DNA from: Lewinellaceae bacterium
GTDB taxonomy: Bacteria; Bacteroidota; Bacteroidia; Chitinophagales; Saprospiraceae
NCBI GenBank assembly: GCA_020636105.1
Contig: JACJYL010000001.1
Span: 1,736,001 to 1,800,000, forward strand
Reading direction: 5' to 3'
Length of the DNA stretch: 64,000 nt
Part shown: in pieces, positions 58,240 through 64,000 of the stretch
Position numbering within the stretch: the first letter of the stretch is position 1
How the letters are laid out: each line of letters starts with the position of its first letter
Position numbers and translations under genes: made by a program
The notes under the pieces: model-generated
The model's input: the letters and a program-made list of their open reading frames with translations, nothing else
The model's database searches: none
What the model was told of the DNA's origin: nothing

Positions 58240-60873
58240 ATGCGGATAGCTTTTTTAATGCTGATTTTTTTTGCAGGATTTTCCCGGTTGGCCCAGGCAC
58301 AGACGGAAATGCCTGACAAAAAAATAACCATCCGTAAATCCAATGCTCCCGTCTCTGAAATTCTGGAAGCCATAACCGCACAAACCGGTATTTATTTTTC
58401 ATATAGTCCCCATTCCATTGATGTTGAACAGAAAATTTCCTTTTATGTGAGACGCGTGACCCTCCGTGAAGCCATGGAGCAACTCGCCCAAAAAATTTCC
58501 ATCGAATTTTCCTGGATTGAAGGACAAATGGTCCTCAACCGAAAGCGGGAGATCAAAATGGAAGAACCGGAACTTCCGAAGAAAATCCTAAGTTATACCC
58601 TCAGCGGCTTTTTGAATGATGTAGGTTCGGGAGAAACGCTCATCGGGGCCTCCGTATATGTACCGGGAACATCCAAAGGAACCGTCTCCAATGGTTTTGG
58701 GTTTTATTCACTGGAACTGCCCAAAGGACAATACGAAATTGAATATTCCTATGTCGGTTTTGAGTCCCAACGCATTTCCATTGATCTCAAGACGGATTTA
58801 AAACAAAATATAACGTTGGGTTATGTGAAGTTTGACCTTCCCAGTGTAATTGTCAAAAAAAGTCAGCTCCTGGAGTTTTTAAATGGCAACCAGATGAGCA
58901 CCATTGGACTGAAGCCGATCAACCTTGAGAATTTGCCGGAATTCGCCGGGGAGGTCGGTCTGATCAAAGGCATACAAACCCTTCCGGGAATTAAAGCCCA
59001 TAGCGATGGATCTGCTTTTTTTTACGTCAGGGGAGGGGAGCGTGACCAGAACCTCATCATCCTCGATGATGCCACCATCTACAATCCTTCCCATCTTTTC
59101 GGCTTTTACTCGGTGATCATTCCTGATTTCACCCGGGACATGAAAATTTTCAAGAGCGATATTCCCGTCAATCTGGGGGATCGAATCTCCTCTATCGTGG
59201 ACATCCGTACCAAGGACGGGAATCTGAATAAATTTGAATTTAGTGGTTTGGTGAATCCCCTGCTCCGCCGTTATTCGCTGGAGGGGCCCATTGTGAAAGG
59301 AAGGAGTTCTTTTTTTACGTCTTTCCGGTATTCCAGGTTCAGGTGGTTGTACAAAAATGTGAATCCTAACCTTGGGCTGCGGTTTTCCGATTTTAACTTC
59401 AAATGGAATGGCCGGATCAACGATAAAAACAGGCTGTTTTTTACACTTTTCTTTGGGAATGACCTGGTGGCCAATACTTCGGGTACTTTTAACCTGGGCG
59501 GCATCGGCTGGACCAATTTTACCTCCACCCTGCGATGGAACAAGGTTTATAATGACAAGCTTTTTTCAAATACCGTGCTCTATACCGGCGCTTACAATTA
59601 CCGGCTTTTTGTGGGTAATAACCAGTGGAGTTCCGTAGTTGGAAACCTGAGTTTAAAAAGTGATTACACTTACTTCAAAAGCCCCAGAGCGACCTATAAT
59701 TTTGGACTGGAACTGCATAGTTATTACTTTAACCCGGGCTCCCTGAATGTGGATACCCTGACCCAATTTTTCCCGGCCATCCAGGAAACCAGCGCCCGGC
59801 AGTCGGTTCTGTATGCCAGTGGCAATTACAAACTTTCCGACCGTTGGATGTTCAAGGCCGGGGTGCGGCTGCCGGCCTGGAAAAATTTCGGGCCTGTAGA
59901 GTATTATACGTTTGATAATAATTTTGAGGTGATGGATACTGTGGTGGTCAGCGAGCAAAAGCGCTATCATACCTACCGCAATGTGGATCCCCGGCTCAGT
60001 CTGAAATTCAATATTGACAGCACCTCTGCCTTAAAGTTGAGTTACGGGATTTACCACCAGTATATGCAACTCATTTCGAATACTTCCAACCCTTTTACCT
60101 CCCTGGAAGTATGGTTGCCGAGCAGTCCGACCATTAAACCTCAGCGGTCCGATCAGGTGGCGTTGGGGTATTCAAAATATTTTGGCAAAAAGCAAATTGA
60201 ATTCACGGCGGAGGCTTATTATAAAAAAATGACCCACCAAATCGATTACGAGACCCATGCCAATACGCTGCTGAATCCGCTCATCGAAGGAGAATTGCGT
60301 TTTGGAACCCTTAGAGCCTACGGCATCGAGTTTTTATTTAAAAAAGACATTGGCCGCCTCAATGGCTGGATGGGGTACACCTGGTCGAGAGCCATCCGTA
60401 CGACGCCGGGAGTCAACGGTGGGCGAGCTTATCCTGCTTTCCAGGACCGGCCCCATGATTTTTCTGTTTTTATCAATTACCGCCTGCGCCCAAGGGTGTT
60501 TTTCTCAGCCAACTGGATCTATTCCACAGGCTCGGCCATTTCTACTCCGACGGGCTTTTATACCTTTTATGACCAGACGATACCCGTCTATGATAAAAAG
60601 AACAATGACCGTTTGCCGGATTATCACCGGCTGGATGTGGCATTTAAATTTATTTTGAATAAACCGGAAAGGCGTTACAAACACAGCCTGACTTTTTCGC
60701 TTTACAATGCTTATGCCCATAAAAATCCCATTGCCATAAACTTCAACAAGATCGAGAATGATAACGGCAATCCTATTGTGCGTGCAAATGCGCTGGGGGA
60801 GCAGACTTATATTGCCACCCAGTCGGAATTGATAAGGTTTATGCCTTCGTTGACGTATAAATTTGGGTTTTGA
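58240..60873 (+). CDS. TonB-dependent receptor with STN signalling domain
   Basis: 877 residues. Signal peptide (IAFLMLIFFAGFSRLAQA), STN domain (about 30-105: TIRKSNAPVSEILEAITAQT), a carboxypeptidase-regulatory-like domain (about 120-200: GETLIGASVYVPGTSKGTVS), a plug domain (about 215-330: GLIKGIQTLPGIKAHSDGSAF, YVRGGERDQNLIILDDATIY) and a large beta-barrel ending SLTYKFGF. It takes up an unknown ligand through the outer membrane with TonB energy and signals to FecR through STN. There is no SusD gene, so it is not a classic polysaccharide locus; a DUF4249 lipoprotein, the usual partner of such receptors, lies far away at 22314. Confidence 0.93.
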   Translation: MRIAFLMLIFFAGFSRLAQAQTEMPDKKITIRKSNAPVSEILEAITAQTGIYFSYSPHSIDVEQKISFYVRRVTLREAMEQLAQKISIEFSWIEGQMVLNRKREIKMEEPELPKKILSYTLSGFLNDVGSGETLIGASVYVPGTSKGTVSNGFGFYSLELPKGQYEIEYSYVGFESQRISIDLKTDLKQNITLGYVKFDLPSVIVKKSQLLEFLNGNQMSTIGLKPINLENLPEFAGEVGLIKGIQTLPGIKAHSDGSAFFYVRGGERDQNLIILDDATIYNPSHLFGFYSVIIPDFTRDMKIFKSDIPVNLGDRISSIVDIRTKDGNLNKFEFSGLVNPLLRRYSLEGPIVKGRSSFFTSFRYSRFRWLYKNVNPNLGLRFSDFNFKWNGRINDKNRLFFTLFFGNDLVANTSGTFNLGGIGWTNFTSTLRWNKVYNDKLFSNTVLYTGAYNYRLFVGNNQWSSVVGNLSLKSDYTYFKSPRATYNFGLELHSYYFNPGSLNVDTLTQFFPAIQETSARQSVLYASGNYKLSDRWMFKAGVRLPAWKNFGPVEYYTFDNNFEVMDTVVVSEQKRYHTYRNVDPRLSLKFNIDSTSALKLSYGIYHQYMQLISNTSNPFTSLEVWLPSSPTIKPQRSDQVALGYSKYFGKKQIEFTAEAYYKKMTHQIDYETHANTLLNPLIEGELRFGTLRAYGIEFLFKKDIGRLNGWMGYTWSRAIRTTPGVNGGRAYPAFQDRPHDFSVFINYRLRPRVFFSANWIYSTGSAISTPTGFYTFYDQTIPVYDKKNNDRLPDYHRLDVAFKFILNKPERRYKHSLTFSLYNAYAHKNPIAINFNKIENDNGNPIVRANALGEQTYIATQSELIRFMPSLTYKFGF

Positions 60874-61051
60874 AGGCGTTCAAATTGAGCGCAGTGAAAT
60901 ACCATACACAAGACGATAGAGTTCAAGGATCTAAGGTGACCTCTATCCACTTCGTCTCTATATGCTCATTTTAATCAGTGCTAAAGCGAGAAGCCGAAAA
61001 TCGTGGGCCAGGCCATTCCTTCCTTCATCCCCAAAATCCCTCAACCTAATC

Positions 61052-62116
61052 TCAATCAGGATCCGCCGACTCGTTCAGGTCCCCGATTTTGAATCCTGTA
61101 AAATCAAGCGGAAAATTACTGCCGGCCACATACTGGTAGGTGGAGGCATTGCCTGAATACTCCTCCGGATAAGGATTGCCCGGAGCACTGAACAAATAAT
61201 CCGATTTAATGAATCCCCATGAATCGTTATTGGGTAAATTATCACTGATGGCCAGCACGAGTTTTGTCAATTGTATCAAATCGGAAGTCGAGACAGACGA
61301 AGAGTGGTTGGCATCTGCCGCCAGGTATTTCCAGGGAGCATCAAAAGTATCGATTCCCAGAATTTGTTTCCTAATTTTGATCAGGTCGAATGTGGTAAGC
61401 CCGTTGTTGTAATTTCCGTTTTTGACTACTCCTACTTGATAAACAGAATCGGGCCGCATCAAAACATTTAATCCAAAAAGCCCGCCTGCTCCGATTTCGT
61501 CGGGAGTGTAGGGTTCGCCGTCAATCACCAAATCAAAAGAACCGATGGATGTGCCACCGGGCATCATCACTGTACCCGAAAGGTCAAAAGGTTTTCGCGC
61601 CCCCGTTTGCCGGATGGCTTGTTCAATAGCAGCGATCGTCGCGGTTTGATTGGGTCCGCTGGGATCAAAGTTTACGGTGCCATCCGGAGCAATGACCACA
61701 AAGGTGGGTACCCCTTCAAAAGGTCCCCAATCCCCACTGTAAAAAGGTTGTACTGCCGGGATCGCCCCGCCGTCCACCCCAACGCCGGGATAAGCCATGT
61801 TATGGTCAATTTTAAACTGCGCCACATCGGCGCTACTGTCATCATTCTGGATGGACAACGCGATAAACTCCACATCGCCTGTGCCGCTTCCCCAGGATTC
61901 GTAGAGGGGTTCAACATAAGGAGCCAGGGCAATACATGGCGGGCAATACGTAAAAAAGAGGTCGATCACTACGGTTTTTCCCTGATTGAGGTAATCGGCA
62001 TATAGTTTATGGGTTACCCCGTCAGAGTCGACAACGGTAAAATCAGGAGCCAATGGTTGGGCATTTGTTTTTAAAACAAGTACCACTGCGAGGGTTATTA
62101 GTATAATTTTTTTCAT
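61052..62116 (-). CDS. thioredoxin-like secreted protein with dockerin-like C-terminal cassette
   Basis: 354 residues. Signal peptide (ILITLAVVLVLKTNAQP). A redoxin/TlpA domain (about 25-175) with the active site FFTYCPPCIALAP (CPPC) and the cis-Pro region GVPTFVVIAPDG; then a beta-type linker and a dockerin-like pair: TTFDLIKIRKQILG, AADANHSSSVS, STSDLIQLTKLVLA and the terminal TGFKIGDLNESADPD. The last 120 residues match the C-terminus of the 14169 protein in order and spacing. It is a periplasmic or extracellular redox enzyme, probably anchored through this cassette; no cohesin is in the window. Confidence 0.88.
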   Translation of the reverse strand: MKKIILITLAVVLVLKTNAQPLAPDFTVVDSDGVTHKLYADYLNQGKTVVIDLFFTYCPPCIALAPYVEPLYESWGSGTGDVEFIALSIQNDDSSADVAQFKIDHNMAYPGVGVDGGAIPAVQPFYSGDWGPFEGVPTFVVIAPDGTVNFDPSGPNQTATIAAIEQAIRQTGARKPFDLSGTVMMPGGTSIGSFDLVIDGEPYTPDEIGAGGLFGLNVLMRPDSVYQVGVVKNGNYNNGLTTFDLIKIRKQILGIDTFDAPWKYLAADANHSSSVSTSDLIQLTKLVLAISDNLPNNDSWGFIKSDYLFSAPGNPYPEEYSGNASTYQYVAGSNFPLDFTGFKIGDLNESADPD

Positions 62117-62167
62117 GATTGGTGTTCATTACTTGTTTAATTACTCAAATTTACGAAAATTTACACC

Positions 62168-62872
62168 ATGCAAAAAGTTAAATTTGAGGACCTGGGACTA
62201 ATCCCTTATAAAAAAGCGTGGGAATACCAGACGGAAGTGCACCGTCAGCTGATAGACCGTAAACTTGAGGCCCGCAAAAACAAAGAAATCCTGACGGCCC
62301 CGGTGCACCGGCTGCTGTTTTGCGAACACCCGCCGGTTTACACCCTCGGAAAAAGCGGCTCTGAAAGTAACATCCTGTTGGACGAAAAAGCGCTGAAAGA
62401 GGAAGGTTTCGAATATTTCAAGATCAACCGCGGCGGCGACATCACCTACCACGGCCCCGGCCAGATCGTAGGATATCCTGTTTTTGACCTGGATTTCTTT
62501 TTTAATGATGTGCATCAATACGTGCGTTTCCTGGAAGAAGCCATCATTCGTACCCTTCAATATTATGATATTGAGGCTTACCGCATCAAAGAGTATACCG
62601 GGGTATGGCTGCCGGAAAAAGGGTTTTTACCCAAAAGAAAAATTTGCGCCATTGGTGTCCACCTGAGCCGGTGGGTTACCTTGCACGGATTCGCCTTCAA
62701 CGTACACCCCAAACTGAACCATTTCGATAATATCATCCCCTGCGGCATCAACGACACGGATAAGGCCGTAACCTCGCTGGAAAAAGAATTGAATCGCCCT
62801 ATAGATATTGAAGAGGTGAAAGGTTTGGTAAAACGGCATTTGGGAGAATTGTTTGGCTTTGAGTTGGTGTAA
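62168..62872 (+). CDS. lipB: lipoyl(octanoyl) transferase
   Basis: 234 residues. Transfers octanoyl from acyl carrier protein to lipoyl domains in lipoate synthesis. Motifs: CEHPPVYTLGKSG, the family signature RGGDITYHGPGQIVGYPV, the catalytic Lys region KICAIGVHLSRWVTLHGFAFNV, and the Cys motif IIPCGINDTDKAVTSLEKE. All catalytic residues are present. The start is the first ATG after the divergent minus-strand gene. No lipA gene in the window. Confidence 0.96.
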   Translation: MQKVKFEDLGLIPYKKAWEYQTEVHRQLIDRKLEARKNKEILTAPVHRLLFCEHPPVYTLGKSGSESNILLDEKALKEEGFEYFKINRGGDITYHGPGQIVGYPVFDLDFFFNDVHQYVRFLEEAIIRTLQYYDIEAYRIKEYTGVWLPEKGFLPKRKICAIGVHLSRWVTLHGFAFNVHPKLNHFDNIIPCGINDTDKAVTSLEKELNRPIDIEEVKGLVKRHLGELFGFELV

Positions 62873-63118
62873 TATGGATTCCAAATTTATTAAAAAAAGC
62901 ATAAGAACTTTAAAAAAGTGGAAAAGAAAATATGAATCACATATCGAATCCTTATAATAAAAATTTGCCATATTGGGAGTCGAAGAATACCCCTTTATAC
63001 AAAGGTCTCTTTGCGAACATTGCGGCTTCTCCCTGCGCTCCTTGCGTTAAAAACATTCTTTTTTAATTCCCAGGACTCCTAAACTCTTTATTAAAATTAA
63101 AACAACCAGTAACAACAA

Positions 63119-63754
63119 ATGCAAGAATATCTCACATTAACCAACATCGTCATCCTGATTACCGTCGTGCTTTCTTTCCAGGCTTTTCAAAAGCCGGATT
63201 TAATGCAAAAATTTATTTTTAAGCCGACCATCATCAACGACCATAAGGAATATTCCCGATTTCTGAGCAGTGGTTTCATCCATGCGGACTGGGTCCACCT
63301 GGGGGTCAATATGTACATGTTGTATCTTTTCGGGAGATTTTCGGAGAGCCTGTTTTTGTTTTTATTCGGGCATACGGGTGGAAAAATTGCCTTTTTGCTC
63401 TTTTACCTGAGTGCTATTGTGGTATCATCTATCCCTTCTTACTTCCGACATAAGGACAATTACACCTATGCAGCCCTTGGGGCTTCCGGAGCTACCTCAG
63501 CCCTGGTTTTTGCATATATCCTGTATGCTCCGTGGCAAATGTTTATTTTTCCACCAGTCCCGGCCATTGTATTCGGGGTCCTCTACCTCATTTACTCTTC
63601 TTACATGGACAGAAAAGGTACCGACAATATCGGCCATAACCAACACTTTTGGGGCGCGGTTTATGGGTTGACTTTTGTCCTGGTCTCTATGGCCATTACC
63701 CGGCCAGATATGCTGGCAGCGGTTTTGGACGGAATTTTGGCGGGGCCTTTTTGA
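63119..63754 (+). CDS. rhomboid-family intramembrane serine protease
   Basis: 211 residues, six membrane helices. The conserved HADWVHLGVNMYMLYLFG (rhomboid N-side motif with the Asn) is followed by the catalytic serine in ALGASGATSALVFAY and the catalytic histidine in NQHFWGAVYGL. Substrate unknown. 246 bp after lipB with degenerate CTTTGCG-type words between, so probably separate. Confidence 0.88.
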   Translation: MQEYLTLTNIVILITVVLSFQAFQKPDLMQKFIFKPTIINDHKEYSRFLSSGFIHADWVHLGVNMYMLYLFGRFSESLFLFLFGHTGGKIAFLLFYLSAIVVSSIPSYFRHKDNYTYAALGASGATSALVFAYILYAPWQMFIFPPVPAIVFGVLYLIYSSYMDRKGTDNIGHNQHFWGAVYGLTFVLVSMAITRPDMLAAVLDGILAGPF

Positions 63755-63826
63755 TAAAAAAAATCCTGCCCTCCGCAAGCTTTTCCCGCCAATAACATCT
63801 TAGCGGTATAAACAATATTTCGTAAT

Positions 63827-64000
63827 TTGACCAAAGTAATCAAAACTGACCTGAAATTGGATGCCGAGGAAAAATTGGTACAGGACCTTCAAGCCGGATC
63901 TGAACAAGCGTTTAGTGCCTTGGTCGATCTGTATCAAAATAAGGCGCTCAGCACATGCCTCGGGTTTATCCCCAACCGGCAGGATGCGGAGGATGTGGTT
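63827..64000 (+). CDS. ECF sigma factor, N-terminal part (window edge)
   Basis: 58 codons are visible. The in-frame codon directly before is a TAA, and no ATG is in frame, so translation probably starts at TTG 63827 (or at another TTG within the next 60 bp). The reading LVQDLQAGSEQAFSALVDLY, then FIPNRQDAEDVV, is the start of region 2 of an ECF sigma factor. Second sigma factor in the window. Confidence 0.75.
   Translation, partial: MTKVIKTDLKLDAEEKLVQDLQAGSEQAFSALVDLYQNKALSTCLGFIPNRQDAEDVV

Noticed and set aside
56596..60873. Polysaccharide utilisation locus
   Set aside because: Sigma/FecR/receptor are present, but there is no SusD and no carbohydrate-active enzyme next to them; the GH20 gene is at the far end of the window.
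1..64000. tRNA or rRNA genes
   Set aside because: No T-loop-type GGTTCGAATCC words with matching acceptor stems and no rRNA sequences were found by eye; a tRNAscan and Rfam search would settle it.

Overview
The window looks like a piece of a Bacteroidota chromosome, most likely from the Saprospiria/Chitinophagia side of the phylum. The pointers are a PorE-type TPR/propeller/OmpA protein, a PorV/PorQ-like barrel, DUF4249, DUF1573 and DUF4856 proteins, an ECF sigma - FecR - STN-domain TonB receptor trio, two genes of the futalosine menaquinone route, and repeated Bacteroidota-type promoters (-7 box TAnnTTTG). It is mostly ordinary chromosome: no rRNA or tRNA genes, no CRISPR array, no transposase and no prophage were seen. 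Species assignment is not possible from the sequence alone.

Layout. 0-7 kb: the 3' part of a GH20 hexosaminidase, then on the minus strand an AlkB-type alkane monooxygenase, a GMC oxidoreductase with a four-cysteine cluster and an acyl-CoA synthetase, in an order that would carry an alkane to acyl-CoA. 7-14 kb: small exported protein, MOSC protein, DoxX, a voltage-gated-type K+ channel with a zinc-ribbon tail, a cluster of repeated promoter-like units with hairpins, pabC/pabB (overlapping) and a PlsC-type acyltransferase. 14-26 kb: a 1335-residue secreted HYR-like/dockerin-like protein, a 205-bp tandem array built of mini-hairpins, lipoproteins, an orphan contractile-tail sheath gene, DUF4249, and a sulfatase cut by a single in-frame amber codon. 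26-34 kb: propeller lipoprotein, GNAT, ammonium transporter, PorV-like barrel, PLP decarboxylase, then an AT-rich lipoprotein preceded by a poly-C/proline leader ORF and followed by the orphan C-terminal tail of a paralogue. 33.7-45 kb: mqnB, prmC, beta-barrel, engB, a large acyltransferase, an orphan KGIE-repeat tail ORF, SNF2 helicase, DUF4856 lipoprotein. 45-55 kb: a MITE-like element with perfect 23-bp ends, two PorE-architecture paralogues that differ in their cell-wall anchor (two SPOR domains versus OmpA), a TlpA-like lipoprotein, a second hairpin-rich repeat locus with a 311-bp duplication, a UbiA/MqnP prenyltransferase, a third palindrome cluster and DUF1573. 55-64 kb: a saccharopine-dehydrogenase-like oxidoreductase, sigma/FecR/TonB receptor, a thioredoxin-like protein carrying the same dockerin-like tail as the 14-kb gene, lipB, a rhomboid protease and the start of another ECF sigma factor.

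The most unusual material is non-coding or modular: three loci of short palindromes, the poly-C leader that can pair with the region in front of its downstream gene, the shared dockerin-like cassette on two unrelated secreted proteins, and a contractile sheath gene with none of its usual partners.
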